Positions 30,981 to 42,423 of a stretch of 64,000 nucleotides of DNA are shown here, in pieces. Source of the DNA: an uncultured Caulobacterales bacterium (GTDB lineage: Bacteria > Pseudomonadota > Alphaproteobacteria > Caulobacterales > Maricaulaceae); assembly GCA_938009235.1 (NCBI GenBank), contig CALLIK010000009.1, positions 124,001 through 188,000 of the forward strand, written 5' to 3'. The number at the start of each line of letters is the position of its first letter. Position 1 is the first letter of the stretch. The notes beneath the pieces are model-generated. The model ran no database searches, was not told the DNA's origin, and worked only from the letters and a program-made list of their open reading frames with translations. The position numbers and the translations under genes are program-made.

Positions 30981-31910
30981 ATGCCAAAGTTTCTTAAATT
31001 ATTTGCTCTTGCTCTTTTGGCGACATCAGTCCTCGTATCGAGTCCTTCGCAGGCGCAATCAAAGAAGGATCTAGCCGCACAGAATGTAGCTTTGACTCAG
31101 CGTTTAGCCCGACTGGAATCACGAATGCTAACGGGCGATCCAGCCGCTGAACGGTTGATGGCGCGCATTGACGCGTTGGAATCCTCTCAACGTGCGTTGC
31201 GCGGCGAGTTAGAGCGCGTGGCCTATGAAAGAGATGGTCTTAAAGGTGAAGTTATGCAGCTTCGGACTGAGTTGCAACTCATTCAGGATATGGCGAGCCG
31301 TATGGCCGTCCACTTGGACGCCGTTGATTTGATCACGCAAGAGCAAACACGTCCTGTTCAGCGCAGAGTTGGCCCCGTTCAGTATGGAGGTACAACGCCT
31401 ATGAATCCCTTAGGTAGTGCGCCTGTTTTCAACGAGCGCCCATTAGTTTTAGGCGAGGGACAACCCCAGTTTTCATCTCAGGCTCAACCTCAACTTCAAC
31501 CACAATCAATACAGCCACCCGTGACGAATGATGTCGCTGAATTAGGTCAAACAGGAAAACGTCTTCTGTCTGAAGGCGATTTCGCAGGGGCGCAAGTTTC
31601 CCTCAAGCAATACTTACAATTCAATCCAGATGCCCCTGATGTGGGCGAAATGAACTATTACCTCGGCGAGAGCTACTATGTTCGAAGTGGCTATGCTGAT
31701 GCGGCGGATGCTTACATTACGAGCATGAAGCGTGACCCGCGTGGCGTGAAAGCCCCAGACGCAATGGTCCGCCTTGCAGGTGCCTTGCGCGAGCTAGGGA
31801 AACCTCAAGATGCTTGTGCGACACTGGCTAGCTTACCTCGCCAATATCCGAATGCGTCAGTGACTGTGAAAGATAAGGCGAAACTGGAAGCGGCTCGCGC
31901 GGGATGCTAG
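30981..31910 (+). CDS. Tol-Pal system protein CpoB/YbgF
   Basis: Signal peptide, coiled coil and TPR C-terminus (MNYYLGESYYVRSGYADAADAYI). Confidence 0.9.
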   Translation: MPKFLKLFALALLATSVLVSSPSQAQSKKDLAAQNVALTQRLARLESRMLTGDPAAERLMARIDALESSQRALRGELERVAYERDGLKGEVMQLRTELQLIQDMASRMAVHLDAVDLITQEQTRPVQRRVGPVQYGGTTPMNPLGSAPVFNERPLVLGEGQPQFSSQAQPQLQPQSIQPPVTNDVAELGQTGKRLLSEGDFAGAQVSLKQYLQFNPDAPDVGEMNYYLGESYYVRSGYADAADAYITSMKRDPRGVKAPDAMVRLAGALRELGKPQDACATLASLPRQYPNASVTVKDKAKLEAARAGC

Positions 31911-31920
31911 TGCGCGTGGG

Positions 31921-33168
31921 GTGACGCTACCCCGCCCAAATCTGACTCGACCAACCGCCATTGCCTTTTCAGGCGGAGGCGACAGTACCGCGATGGTTTA
32001 CGCGTTCTGTGACCATCCGTGTGTCACCCATGTTTTTATCATTGATCACAAATTGAGAGATGGCAGCGCGGAAGAAGTTGCTCAAGCTGCGAAATTTGCC
32101 GAGGGTTTGGGCTATACCGTTATAACAGATTGCTGGGCGCATGACGGCGTGACGTCTGGCATTCAAGTCAAAGCCCGATCATATCGATATACCGCGTTAG
32201 GCCGTCTCTGCCGCGCAGCGGGCCTTACGAATTTGATGACAGCCCATACAGCTGATGATCAAGCTGAGACTTTGTTGATGCGATTGGACAGACAAACAGG
32301 ATGGCGAGGTCTCGCGGGAATGCCAACTTGTGCCTTTGGCCCTCTTTGGCCGGCTTTGGCTGGGGTTACGCTTCACCGGCCTTGGCTCAATGTCTCTAGA
32401 GCCGAGCTGCGTGCATATAACCACACCAATGAACTGCCATTCGTAGATGACCCTTCAAATGAAAACCGTGACTTCACGCGTGTACGCGCGCGGCAGGCTT
32501 TGGCGGTAGATACGGATTTGCGGGCTGATCTTTTGAAACAACAACAGAGCGCGCGGATGCGGTTGAGTGCAGAACGTAAGGACCACGCAGACTGGCTTGC
32601 TAAACATGCACACGTGAGCCCGCATGGTTTCATTGAAATCGATGCAGTGCCGCCTTGCGAGTTACTTCTTCACTTACTCAACATCGTTGCGGGGCAGGGT
32701 GGTCCGATTGATGCCGCAAAGCGTAAACGCCTTCATGGCGATATGAGTCAGTCTGGGTTTAAGTCGGCGACCTTGGCAGGAGCTTGGGTTGTAAAGACAC
32801 CTCACGGTTTTGTGCTAACGCGCGATATGGTCGCAGTCACTGGAAGAAACGATCTTGCAGGTCTTGGGCGCATAGGCTTGATACAGGGTGAAAAACACCT
32901 TTGGGATGGACGATTTTGGATGGAGTCCAAACAGACGAATATGACGGTTGAGCCTGCTTTTGGAAACTTACATCATATGAAGCAACATGCTGATTTAAAA
33001 TGTATTTTTGATTTACAAAAAGAGGTTCGACCAAGTCTTCCATTGTACCGCCAAGGCGATTCATTGTTGAGTTTTGGAGCGGTTACGTCAAAATATATTG
33101 ACGCAGAAGCCGTGACGGCCTCGCGTTTGCAAGCTTTGTATAAAGGGGCCATATCTGTCCCTATTTAA
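31921..33168 (+). CDS. tilS: tRNA(Ile)-lysidine synthase
   Basis: AFSGGGDSTAM PP-loop; TAHTADDQAETLLMRL. Confidence 0.92.
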   Translation: MTLPRPNLTRPTAIAFSGGGDSTAMVYAFCDHPCVTHVFIIDHKLRDGSAEEVAQAAKFAEGLGYTVITDCWAHDGVTSGIQVKARSYRYTALGRLCRAAGLTNLMTAHTADDQAETLLMRLDRQTGWRGLAGMPTCAFGPLWPALAGVTLHRPWLNVSRAELRAYNHTNELPFVDDPSNENRDFTRVRARQALAVDTDLRADLLKQQQSARMRLSAERKDHADWLAKHAHVSPHGFIEIDAVPPCELLLHLLNIVAGQGGPIDAAKRKRLHGDMSQSGFKSATLAGAWVVKTPHGFVLTRDMVAVTGRNDLAGLGRIGLIQGEKHLWDGRFWMESKQTNMTVEPAFGNLHHMKQHADLKCIFDLQKEVRPSLPLYRQGDSLLSFGAVTSKYIDAEAVTASRLQALYKGAISVPI

Positions 33169-33266
33169 GCCACATGTAACTTGGTGAAATTTGCCGCTTT
33201 TTTTTGGCGATTTTCGTCCCATGTGTTAGAGACAGTCAATTCGTACCCTTTTAAGGTCCAATCCGC

Positions 33267-35210
33267 ATGAAAAACGCCAATACTCGCAATTTCGTCATCT
33301 GGGGCGTTGTTATCGCGCTTCTCATGGCAATGGTCGTGGCCAGTGGCTCGCCTTTGCAAAACCCTGCCAGCGAAGAAATTAGCTATTCGAAGTTCGTTGA
33401 TCGTGTTCAAGCTGACGAGGTCGCATCGGCTTTGGTTGATACAGGTGACGGCGTCATTACGGGTAAGCTTAAGAACGGAGAAGAGTTCAGCACAAACCTT
33501 GGCGATTTTGCACTCAACTTTGACATCGTTGAATTTTTTGCAGGCACGAACACAGATTACGATAATGCGCCAGTGAAACGTTCGTCGTTGCTGAGCAATG
33601 TGTTGGTGAGCTTTTTGCCGCTTCTGTTGATTGGTGGACTGTTCATTCTGTTCTTCCGCAATATGCAAGGCGGCGGTGGACGTGGTGGCGCGATGAGCTT
33701 CGGTAAATCCAAAGCCAAGCTGCTCACCGAAAATACGAACAAAGTCACATTTGATGATGTTGCAGGCGTGGAAAGCGCGAAAGAAGATCTCAAAGAGGTC
33801 GTCGATTTCCTACAGGACCCAACACGGTTCACACGCCTAGGCGCGAAAATCCCGACAGGTGCCTTGCTTGTTGGCCCTCCTGGTACAGGTAAGACATTGC
33901 TAGCTCGCGCAGTAGCGGGTGAAGCGGGCGTTCCATTCTATACGATTTCTGGTTCTGATTTCGTTGAAATGTTCGTCGGCGTGGGTGCATCCCGTGTCCG
34001 CGAAATGTTTGCGGAAGCGCGTAAGCAAGCGCCATGTATTATCTTTATTGACGAGATTGATGCTGTTGGCCGTCACCGTGGCGTCGGAACATCAGGTGGT
34101 CACGAAGAACGTGAGCAGACTTTGAACCAACTCCTCGTTGAGATGGATGGTTTTGAAGGTGATGAAGGTATTATCATTATCGCGGCGACGAACCGCCCTG
34201 ATGTGTTGGATAAAGCTTTATTGCGTCCGGGTCGTTTCGACCGTCAGATCGAAGTGCCTTATCCTGATATTCAAGGCCGTGAGAAAATTCTCGAAGTGCA
34301 TATGAAGGGCAAGCCAATCGCGGCAGCCGTCGATGTGAAATATATCGCGCGCGGAACGCCAGGCTTCTCTGGCGCCGATTTGATGAACCTCGTTAATGAG
34401 GCCGCACTCCTGTCTGCACGTCGTAACAAGCTGAAGATTACACAACGTGAGTTTGAAGATGCGCGCGATAAAATCTTGATGGGCGCAGAACGTAGAACGT
34501 TGTCTATGACGGACGAAGAACGTGCGAACACAGCCTATCACGAAGCGGGTCATGCGATCGTTGGTTTGAATATGAAGGCAAGTTTGCCAATCCATAAAGC
34601 GACGATTATTCCACGTGGCCGAGCATTGGGTATGGTTCAGTATTTGCCAGAGCGCGATCAAATCAGTCAATCTCGCGAAGAAATGATTGCCCATATGGCT
34701 ATGGCGATGGGTGGCCGTGCAGCGGAAGAGCTTCACTTTGGTTACGACAAGGTCACATCTGGTGCGAGCTCTGATATTGAGCAGGTCACGCGAATTGCAA
34801 CATCAATGGTCACCGAGTGGGGCCTATCGGATGCCATTGGTCCAATTGCCTATAAGCAGCAAGACAATGGGTCTTTCGTACCTGGTATCGGCCGTGGTTC
34901 AGCGATTTCCCCTGAAACGGCTACGTTGATCGAAGCTGAAATCAAGCGCTTCATCACTGAAGCGCATGAGACAGCGCTGAAAATTTTGAAGAAGAAAAAG
35001 AAGGATTGGGTCAAACTCGCAGAAGCCCTTCTCGAATATGAGACGCTCTCAGGTGATGAGATCAAAGCGCTTTTGAGCGACGATACAAAGCCAAAGCGTC
35101 CCGACAGTTCCGGTGGTGGGAAACCTGCTGTTGCGGCTGTGCCGACAACGCGCAAGCCGAAGTCAAAACCAGTTGGCGGCACGTCGACGGCGAAAGACAC
35201 GTCTGAATAG
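33267..35210 (+). CDS. ftsH: ATP-dependent zinc metalloprotease FtsH
   Basis: [31 protein letters not shown]. Confidence 0.97.
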   Translation: MKNANTRNFVIWGVVIALLMAMVVASGSPLQNPASEEISYSKFVDRVQADEVASALVDTGDGVITGKLKNGEEFSTNLGDFALNFDIVEFFAGTNTDYDNAPVKRSSLLSNVLVSFLPLLLIGGLFILFFRNMQGGGGRGGAMSFGKSKAKLLTENTNKVTFDDVAGVESAKEDLKEVVDFLQDPTRFTRLGAKIPTGALLVGPPGTGKTLLARAVAGEAGVPFYTISGSDFVEMFVGVGASRVREMFAEARKQAPCIIFIDEIDAVGRHRGVGTSGGHEEREQTLNQLLVEMDGFEGDEGIIIIAATNRPDVLDKALLRPGRFDRQIEVPYPDIQGREKILEVHMKGKPIAAAVDVKYIARGTPGFSGADLMNLVNEAALLSARRNKLKITQREFEDARDKILMGAERRTLSMTDEERANTAYHEAGHAIVGLNMKASLPIHKATIIPRGRALGMVQYLPERDQISQSREEMIAHMAMAMGGRAAEELHFGYDKVTSGASSDIEQVTRIATSMVTEWGLSDAIGPIAYKQQDNGSFVPGIGRGSAISPETATLIEAEIKRFITEAHETALKILKKKKKDWVKLAEALLEYETLSGDEIKALLSDDTKPKRPDSSGGGKPAVAAVPTTRKPKSKPVGGTSTAKDTSE

Positions 35211-35235
35211 GCCCTCCAAGGCCAGACTGAAATTG

Positions 35236-35266
35236 ACGGGCATGTGTCGTAAAGACATGTGCCCGT
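35236..35266. terminator. Terminator between convergent ftsH and 35269..36138
   Basis: 13-bp stem ACGGGCATGTGTC/GACATGTGCCCGT with two G-U pairs, followed by TTTTC. Confidence 0.8.
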
Positions 35267-35268
35267 TT

Positions 35269-36138
35269 TCATTTGTCGTACTGACGTCGAAATTCTGTTG
35301 CAGCAGGCTTAAGTGTTTTGCAGTTTTTCTTCATCAAAGTTTCCCCTGCGTCACTTTTGACAACGCTATAATCACAGGCTTTGTTGACCCCATGCAGTGC
35401 ATCCCAAATGGGGCCGTCGATGCCGATGCCCGGTAAAATCATAAACCCATTTTTACCTGCACTTGGAATGCCAAGACGCTCTCGGATTTGCTCTTCACTC
35501 ATTCCGTAAAAATCAGAGTTGCTCAAACCTGAATGCGCATAGCTGGGCATCCAAACAAGATCGGTCTCTGAGAGTTGTTCCTCGGCGAATACGTTTTCCC
35601 TAAGGTCTGCGCAGTCTACTGAGAACCCTTTGAGGCAGTCGAGATTTTGTTGAAACTGGCTTTTTTCTTGGGTCATTTTATCCAGAGATATGCGTGCGCC
35701 CGACGGCAGTCGCCAACGCTCAGGTATGAGGACCGCACCAGTGTCTGCAGGCGAGGCTTGGAGTGGAATGTTGGATACGTTGACGGGCGGTTGAATGGGA
35801 TTTGGCGACGGTGGGTTTACGTCTAACTCAATTACACTCTCGTCTACAGGCGCGCTTGGTGATTCTGGAACACTGTTTAAAGGATCGTCTCTCTCTGCGG
35901 AAACTGGTGCTGGGGTTGCTTTTGTAGGAGGTGTTGCCTCAGCGGGTTGCGCAATGATGGGTGCGGGAGCTCGGTCTTCAATAATCAGTTTTACGGGAAT
36001 GGGAAGTGGCGCTGATTTTGCGGGTAAGGGGCGATGTTGGGTAATGGTGACCGCAACTCCGATATGCAAAGTGAGCGCAACGAAACAGGCGACTGCATAT
36101 CTCCCTCGCTCTTGTGATGTCAGCCCGCCCTTGGTCAT
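35269..36138 (-). CDS. Hypothetical protein with N-terminal TM and Pro-rich linker (TonB/TolA-like layout)
   Basis: TM near N-terminus, Pro-rich middle, Cys-containing C-terminal domain. Confidence 0.5.
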   Translation of the reverse strand: MTKGGLTSQERGRYAVACFVALTLHIGVAVTITQHRPLPAKSAPLPIPVKLIIEDRAPAPIIAQPAEATPPTKATPAPVSAERDDPLNSVPESPSAPVDESVIELDVNPPSPNPIQPPVNVSNIPLQASPADTGAVLIPERWRLPSGARISLDKMTQEKSQFQQNLDCLKGFSVDCADLRENVFAEEQLSETDLVWMPSYAHSGLSNSDFYGMSEEQIRERLGIPSAGKNGFMILPGIGIDGPIWDALHGVNKACDYSVVKSDAGETLMKKNCKTLKPAATEFRRQYDK

Positions 36139-36244
36139 GAATTTGCTTTGCAGCGCAATTCAGCTTTCACAACTTAACATCAATATAGGTCTTAGACAGG
36201 TTGAGCGGATTGCATCGCCTATCGCCGCGTTCTAAACGGCACAT

Positions 36245-37060
36245 ATGTTCTCCAGACCACAAATAATGGGCATCTTGAATGTCACGCCGGATAGTTTTTC
36301 CGATGGCGGGCAACACGATACGCTCGAACTCGCGACGAAGCAGGCTTTACGGCTCTTGGATGAGGGTGCAGATATTCTGGATATTGGCGGCGAAAGCACA
36401 CGTCCTGGCGCGGCAGAAGTCTCCATAGTTGAAGAAATTAAACGCACGGTTCCTGTGATCATGGCTATACGGGCCGCCACAAAAGACTTTGACGCTGACC
36501 CGCTGATTTCCATCGACACGCGCAAACCCGACGTTGCAGAGGCCGCGATTCTGGCGGGCGCAGATATCTGGAATGATGTGTCGGCACTGGGGTTTGATTC
36601 GCGCTCCCCAGAGGTGGCGGCGGATTTGGCCTGTCCCGTCATTCTGATGCACGCCCAAGGCACGCCAGAGATCATGCAGGACGATCCGACCTATGGTGAT
36701 CCCGTTGAGGATATATTGGACTGGCTTAAGCAGCGTGTGGATATAGTCTGCGCGGCAGGTGTAGAGCGGTCCGCGATAACGCTCGATCCCGGTATAGGGT
36801 TCGGGAAACGGCAGGAGCATAACCTCGCCATTCTTCGTCATTTTGAACGTTTTAAGGAGCTGGGATTCCCACTCCTCATGGGCGCATCCCGCAAGAGTTT
36901 TATTGGACGAATAGATGGCTCCAACCCAGATGACCGCCTTGGAGGTTCCATCGCGGCCTCGCTCTGGGCAGCTCAAGCAGGCGCAGGCATTCTACGCGTA
37001 CATGATGTGCCCGAGACGGTGCAGGCGATACGGGTTTGGGATGCGATAAATGCCTCTTAA
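36245..37060 (+). CDS. folP: Dihydropteroate synthase
   Basis: GILNVTPDSFSDGG; DIGGESTRPGA; GASRKSFIG. Confidence 0.95.
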   Translation: MFSRPQIMGILNVTPDSFSDGGQHDTLELATKQALRLLDEGADILDIGGESTRPGAAEVSIVEEIKRTVPVIMAIRAATKDFDADPLISIDTRKPDVAEAAILAGADIWNDVSALGFDSRSPEVAADLACPVILMHAQGTPEIMQDDPTYGDPVEDILDWLKQRVDIVCAAGVERSAITLDPGIGFGKRQEHNLAILRHFERFKELGFPLLMGASRKSFIGRIDGSNPDDRLGGSIAASLWAAQAGAGILRVHDVPETVQAIRVWDAINAS

Positions 37061-37289
37061 AAAAGCATATGCTTTAGCGTTGATATTTGCCCCATTTTAT
37101 CCAATCCGCTGGTGGGAAGGTCGTCCAATGTTGGCGCTTCTTATGTTGGTTTTAACATTGTGGTTTTTGGCCGCTGGATATGAAGTAAACAGGCGATGGT
37201 TTATTGGATATGCTTTAATTTTAGGGTATGAGTTATTCACACTGCCAAAAAGAGTGCAGCGCGAAAATGACCGTATCGCAAACTTGTAA
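37050..37289 (+). CDS. Small hypothetical membrane protein
   Basis: Hydrophobic; start overlaps folP stop. Confidence 0.45.
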   Translation: MPLKKAYALALIFAPFYPIRWWEGRPMLALLMLVLTLWFLAAGYEVNRRWFIGYALILGYELFTLPKRVQRENDRIANL

Positions 37290-37337
37290 CTGGCAAGTTC
37301 AACTGATTTGCAAAATAGCAAAATTTAGAGACTGACT

Positions 37338-38204
37338 ATGATTGATCCCAAAGGCCGCGTTCTCATCATTGCTGGGTCTGACTCTGGCGGTGGTGCTGGC
37401 ATTCAGGCTGACATCAAAACCTGCTCCGCATTTGGCGCTTATGCGATGACGGCTGTGACGGCTGTGACAGCGCAGAATACACTCGGCGTCCATGCGGTCG
37501 AAATGATGCCTGCTAAACTCGTGCGCGCGCAAATCGAGGCGTGCTTGTCTGATATTGGCGCGGATGTTGTGAAGATCGGCATGTTGGGCACCAAAGAAAT
37601 TATTGAAACTGTGGCCGAGGCCGTCGCGGAGTTGGATGCCTTTGTGATCCTTGATCCCGTTGCCGTGGCGACTTCTGGGGATGCGCTCTTGGAAGAGGAT
37701 GCGATTGCGGCTTTGCGCGACACGCTGCTGCCCTTGGCCGACTTAATAACGCCGAATGCTCCCGAAGCGGAATTGCTGACGGGTTTGAAAATTGCTGACG
37801 TTGATGACCTGACCAAAGCGGGCTACGCCTTGCTCGAACGCGGCGTCTATGCGGCGTTGATGAAGGGCGGTCATTTGGACGGTAAATCCGTCTTTGACGT
37901 TCTCGTCAGTGAAGAGGGCGCGAACATCATGTCTGGCCCGCGCATTCGCACGCGCCACACACATGGGACAGGCTGCACTTTAGCCAGTGCTGTTGCGGCG
38001 AATATGGCGCTAGGTTTGCCGCTTGATGAGGCCGTCATGCGCGCACGAGAATTTGTTTTCGAAGCTATCCGAACAGCCCCAGGTTTTGGGTCCACAAAAG
38101 GTCACGGTCCATTGAATCATGGTCTGGCGATTGGTGAGGATGCTGAGGACGAGACACCGCCGTCCAATAACCCATTCGCGGCATTGAAGGGTTTAGGTGG
38201 CTAA
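37338..38204 (+). CDS. thiD: Bifunctional hydroxymethylpyrimidine kinase/phosphomethylpyrimidine kinase
   Basis: IAGSDSGGGAGIQADIKTCSAFGAYAMTAVTAVTAQNT; GTGCTLASA. Confidence 0.95.
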   Translation: MIDPKGRVLIIAGSDSGGGAGIQADIKTCSAFGAYAMTAVTAVTAQNTLGVHAVEMMPAKLVRAQIEACLSDIGADVVKIGMLGTKEIIETVAEAVAELDAFVILDPVAVATSGDALLEEDAIAALRDTLLPLADLITPNAPEAELLTGLKIADVDDLTKAGYALLERGVYAALMKGGHLDGKSVFDVLVSEEGANIMSGPRIRTRHTHGTGCTLASAVAANMALGLPLDEAVMRAREFVFEAIRTAPGFGSTKGHGPLNHGLAIGEDAEDETPPSNNPFAALKGLGG

Positions 38205-39124
38205 GCGGACTTTGATTTAGGTTCGCCAATTTTAGAGATAACGACGCCCAATATAATCACAAAGAGCGAGACATATATTCGCCAATCTAATGGCTCTTTT
38301 AAAAGCCAAACGCCTAGTATGACTGAGCAAACAGGGACGAAATAATTGATCCGCGCAATGACACTGAGCCCTGCAACATCAATCACCCAAAGATAAACCA
38401 CCGTCGCAGCACCCGTCGAGCCAAGGCCTAATGCTAAGAGACAAAGCAACGCCGTCATATTGGGCATCATTGGCGGTCCTGAATTGACCAAGGCCCATCC
38501 GACCGACATCGCAGCCCCCATAAAGAGCATCATCGCAGCGGCAACAGGAGAGGGTGTGTCGGGTGCGCGGCTGGCGATGACTGTGGTGACGGCATAGCTT
38601 GTTGCAGCAATCAAGATCAGAACCTGCGCTTGCCAGTCTTTGACCAATGCCAGAGACAGTTCTTTAGGTAGGAACAACACGACGATGCCGCCAAAACCCA
38701 TAATGAAGCCCACAAGTTTCCATGGGGTGAGTTTTTCGTTCGTGAAAAAATGCGCGAGAACAATGGTGATGAGCGGCATAACTCCAACGATGATCGCGGT
38801 TAAGCCGCTGTCGATTGTCTTCATACCCATCGCTAATAAGACAAAGGGAAAGCTCGCGCCTGTGAACCCAAGCGTGATATACCAAAGCCATCGTTTATCC
38901 CGCAGTGGCGGCAGACGATGCCCTATAAGGAGGGCGTAAGCTAAGACAATTGCCGCGCCAAAGGTCATACGGAAGGCAACTAACCAATCAGGCGAAACCG
39001 TCCTCACTGCGACGTCCACCATCGTGAATGCACTGCCCCATACGAGGATTAAAAATAGAGAGATGCCCAAGAGAGGGAGGCCATGAAGGCCCTTGTGTGG
39101 CAATGTCGGAGGCATGGTGGTCAT
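38201..39124 (-). CDS. DMT family (EamA) transporter
   Basis: Two EamA repeats, about 10 TM segments. Confidence 0.88.
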   Translation of the reverse strand: MTTMPPTLPHKGLHGLPLLGISLFLILVWGSAFTMVDVAVRTVSPDWLVAFRMTFGAAIVLAYALLIGHRLPPLRDKRWLWYITLGFTGASFPFVLLAMGMKTIDSGLTAIIVGVMPLITIVLAHFFTNEKLTPWKLVGFIMGFGGIVVLFLPKELSLALVKDWQAQVLILIAATSYAVTTVIASRAPDTPSPVAAAMMLFMGAAMSVGWALVNSGPPMMPNMTALLCLLALGLGSTGAATVVYLWVIDVAGLSVIARINYFVPVCSVILGVWLLKEPLDWRIYVSLFVIILGVVISKIGEPKSKSA

Positions 39125-39234
39125 ATGTCCGCGTGACAGTCAAAGTGACCAAAAACAATGCTCATTTATGCAGGTCTGGTTGACAGTTTAAGTCGCCCAT
39201 AAACCTCAAGCTTAAAATGCCAGAGATGGGAATA

Positions 39235-39263
39235 TGTGTCGGCTCACAAATATGGCCGACACA
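39235..39263 (-). terminator. Stem-loop downstream of purA
   Basis: Perfect 9-bp stem TGTGTCGGC/GCCGACACA just after the purA stop; weak T-run. Confidence 0.5.
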
Positions 39264-39278
39264 GACGTAAGTTTTAGC

Positions 39279-40571
39279 TTAGGCCTTAAACGGATCACGC
39301 ATAAGGATAACGTCTTCGCGTTCTGGAGACGTTGAGACCATGCTGACAGGGCATCCAATTAGCTCTTCTAGGCGGCGTACATATTTGACGGCTTCAGCTG
39401 GCAAGTTTGCCCAGCTTCGTGCTCCGCGTGTGCTGCCATCCCAACCCGGCATCGTTTCGTAGATAGGTTCGACAGCGGCTTGGTTTGATGCGCCTGCAGG
39501 TAAGCGTTTGATAATTTTTCCGTTTAGGCGGTAGCCTGTGCAAATTTTCAATTCCGCGAGTCCGTCAAGAACGTCGAGCTTTGTCAGCGAGATACCAGTA
39601 ATGCCACCAGTGATGATGGCTTGGCGCACCATAACGGCGTCAAACCAACCGCAGCGGCGTTGACGACCTGTGACAGTTCCAAATTCATGTCCGCGTTCGC
39701 CTAGGCGTTGGCCAACGGCATCGAAGAGTTCCGTTGGGAAAGGGCCTTCGCCTACGCGTGTTGTATAGGCTTTGGTGATGCCAAGAACATAGTTCAGAGC
39801 GCCAGGGCCCATGCCTGTACCTGCCGCAGCTTGTCCTGCGATTGTGTTAGAGCTGGTGACGAATGGATATGTACCGTGGTCGATGTCCAACATTGTGCCT
39901 TGCGCGCCTTCAAACAAAATACGTTTTTCAGCTTTCGAGGCTTCATTCAGCACGTGCCAAACGGGTGCCATGAATGGCAAGATATGCGGTGCAACATCTA
40001 AGAGTTTTTGTGTCAACTCAGCAGCGTCTGATTCAGGTTGTCCAAGGCCACGGCGCAGGGCGTTATGATGATGCAGCAGGTTCTCAACACGCGCGTGGAG
40101 ATGCTCTGGATCAGCAAGGTCACAGACGCGGATCGCGCGGCGTGCGACTTTGTCTTCATAGGCAGGGCCGATGCCACGTTTTGTTGTGCCGATTTTGACG
40201 CCGTCTACGCGGTTCTCGCGGATACCATCTAGTTCCGAATGAATCGGGAGGATGAGGGACGCGGATTCGGAAATTTTCAAACTCTCAGCATCAATCGTGA
40301 CGCCTTGTGCTTTGATGCGTTTGACTTCGTCTAGGAAGGCCCACGGGTCAAGGACGACGCCGTTACCAATAACGGACAGCTTGCCGCCTCGCACTATCCC
40401 TGATGGCAGGAGGGACAGCTTATAAGTTGTCCCATCCACAACGAGCGTATGGCCCGCATTATGTCCGCCTTGAAAGCGGGCGACCACATCGGCTCGGCTG
40501 GATAGCCAATCAACAATTTTGCCTTTACCTTCGTCTCCCCACTGGGAGCCGACAACGACGACATTTGCCAT
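39279..40571 (-). CDS. purA: Adenylosuccinate synthase
   Basis: [25 protein letters not shown]. Confidence 0.97.
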   Translation of the reverse strand: MANVVVVGSQWGDEGKGKIVDWLSSRADVVARFQGGHNAGHTLVVDGTTYKLSLLPSGIVRGGKLSVIGNGVVLDPWAFLDEVKRIKAQGVTIDAESLKISESASLILPIHSELDGIRENRVDGVKIGTTKRGIGPAYEDKVARRAIRVCDLADPEHLHARVENLLHHHNALRRGLGQPESDAAELTQKLLDVAPHILPFMAPVWHVLNEASKAEKRILFEGAQGTMLDIDHGTYPFVTSSNTIAGQAAAGTGMGPGALNYVLGITKAYTTRVGEGPFPTELFDAVGQRLGERGHEFGTVTGRQRRCGWFDAVMVRQAIITGGITGISLTKLDVLDGLAELKICTGYRLNGKIIKRLPAGASNQAAVEPIYETMPGWDGSTRGARSWANLPAEAVKYVRRLEELIGCPVSMVSTSPEREDVILMRDPFKA

Positions 40572-40588
40572 GATAACCTCGTAAAACG

Positions 40589-40624
40589 AAAAAACGCGAC
40601 TGAGCTATGAAGCTCGCCGCGTTT
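40589..40624 (-). terminator. Terminator/attenuator-like hairpin in the immediate purA leader
   Basis: Minus strand AAACGCG-GC-GAGCT-TCAT-AGCTC-AGT-CGCGTTT then a run of T, ending 17 nt before the purA ATG. Confidence 0.7.
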
Positions 40625-40844
40625 GGATGACTTCGTTGAGCGCTTAACCGAGTCGAAAGAGAAGTGAAAGCGTGCTCTGCGCTTATTCGTTAAAAATGTC
40701 GGGACAACATTGCCCTAAATGTGCCTATGCCTTCATTCGGACGATTTTGGAGCAAAAACCTTACCTTGAAAGAAGGGCGTTAGATATAAAGGCCCAGTCG
40801 AAGCGGATGTTTGCATCGACCGGAATGATGTAGAGTAAGTCGTC

Positions 40845-42419
40845 TTAAAGCGAGACGATATCAACGATTTTGACTTGCTCAATATCGGCAATCTGTTTCG
40901 CAACATCTTCTGACACAGTGTCATCGACGCTAACGAGACAGACCGCTTCTGCGCCTTCTGCTATGCGGCCCAAAGAGAAGGTCGCGATGTTGACCTTATT
41001 GCGACCTAGAACGCCGCCGAGTTCGCCAATAAATCCAGGGCGGTCGTCGTTGCGAATATAGAGCATGTTCGAAGAGAATGCTGAGTCCATTGGGACGCCA
41101 AACAAACGCACGATACGCGGTTCACCGCGGTAGATAGTACCAACGATTGCGAACTTACGTTCTTTCGTTTCAACCGTAAGGCGGATCAGGCTATCCGCGC
41201 GTTCTGCTTCGTCAATATAGCTTTCTTTGACTTCAATACCACGTTCTTTTGCCAGAACAGGCGCTGACACCATATTGGCTTCTGGCATTGCTGTCTTGAG
41301 CAAACCAGCCAGAGCAGCCGCTGACATAGGCTTCGTATTGAGCTTTGTGATTTCACCTTTGTAGGTCAATTCAACATTCAGTGCAGGTGAGTGAAGCAAT
41401 TGGCCCATCAAAGTCCCAAGCTTACCAGCTAGATCAACCCAAGGCTTAAGGCGCGGGGCTTCTTCAGCAGAGATAGACGGCGTATTCAGAGCGTTCGAGA
41501 CAGCGCCCGTTAGCAAGAAATCCGCCATTTGCTCTGCGACTTGAACAGCCACATTTTCTTGGGCTTCAAGCGTCGACGCACCAAGATGCGGCGTTGCAAT
41601 AAAGTTAGGTGTTCCAAATAAAGGATGCTCTTTTGCAGGCTCAACAGCGAAGACGTCCAATGCCGCAGCGCGAACATGTCCTGCATCAAGCGCGTCTTTA
41701 AGGGCTTCTTCGTCGACAAGACCGCCGCGGGCGCAATTGACAATGATGATGCCTTTTTTGGTCATGCCAAGACGTTCACGAGACACGATGTTCTTTGTGC
41801 CTTCAACGAGCGGTGTATGCAATGTAATCGCATCAGCACGTTGGAAGAGGGCATCTAGTTCGACTTTTTCAACACCGAGCTTAACCGCGCGTTCCTCAGT
41901 GAGGTACGGGTCAAATGCTATGACTTTCATCTTGATGCCTTGGGCGCGTTCCGCGACGAGGCTGCCGATGTTGCCGCAGCCGATAAGGCCGAGTGTTTTG
42001 TTGAACAGTTCTGTGCCTTTAAAGTCAGACTTTGGCCATTCGCCATTTTGTGTTCGCGCAGAGGCGGACGGAATTTGACGCGCAGCAGAGAAGAGCATCG
42101 CGATAGCATGTTCGGCTGTTGTGATGGCGTTGCCAAAAGGCGTGTTCATAACAACAACGCCGCGATCTGTGGCGGCTTTGATGTCGATATTGTCGACACC
42201 GATACCTGCGCGGCCAATAACTTTTAGGTTTTTTGCGGCTGCGATGATTTCTGCATCGGGACGTGTAGAAGAACGTACAGCCAGTCCATCATACTGAGGG
42301 ATGATCTTGATGATTTCTTCTTTGCTAAGACCAGTTATGACATCAACGTCAACGCCTCGGTTTTTGAAAACTTCCATAGCGGAAGGGGACATTTTATCGG
42401 AAATAAGAACCTTAGGCAT
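40845..42419 (-). CDS. serA: D-3-phosphoglycerate dehydrogenase
   Basis: NAD-binding 2-hydroxyacid dehydrogenase with C-terminal ACT domain. Confidence 0.95.
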   Translation of the reverse strand: MPKVLISDKMSPSAMEVFKNRGVDVDVITGLSKEEIIKIIPQYDGLAVRSSTRPDAEIIAAAKNLKVIGRAGIGVDNIDIKAATDRGVVVMNTPFGNAITTAEHAIAMLFSAARQIPSASARTQNGEWPKSDFKGTELFNKTLGLIGCGNIGSLVAERAQGIKMKVIAFDPYLTEERAVKLGVEKVELDALFQRADAITLHTPLVEGTKNIVSRERLGMTKKGIIIVNCARGGLVDEEALKDALDAGHVRAAALDVFAVEPAKEHPLFGTPNFIATPHLGASTLEAQENVAVQVAEQMADFLLTGAVSNALNTPSISAEEAPRLKPWVDLAGKLGTLMGQLLHSPALNVELTYKGEITKLNTKPMSAAALAGLLKTAMPEANMVSAPVLAKERGIEVKESYIDEAERADSLIRLTVETKERKFAIVGTIYRGEPRIVRLFGVPMDSAFSSNMLYIRNDDRPGFIGELGGVLGRNKVNIATFSLGRIAEGAEAVCLVSVDDTVSEDVAKQIADIEQVKIVDIVSL

Positions 42420-42423
42420 AATT

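Noticed and set aside
40764-40844. 27-codon in-frame extension after the serA stop (DDLLYIIPVDANIRFDWAFISNALLSR)
   Set aside because: Looks protein-like, but an open stretch of this length is expected fairly often by chance and there is no readthrough signal.
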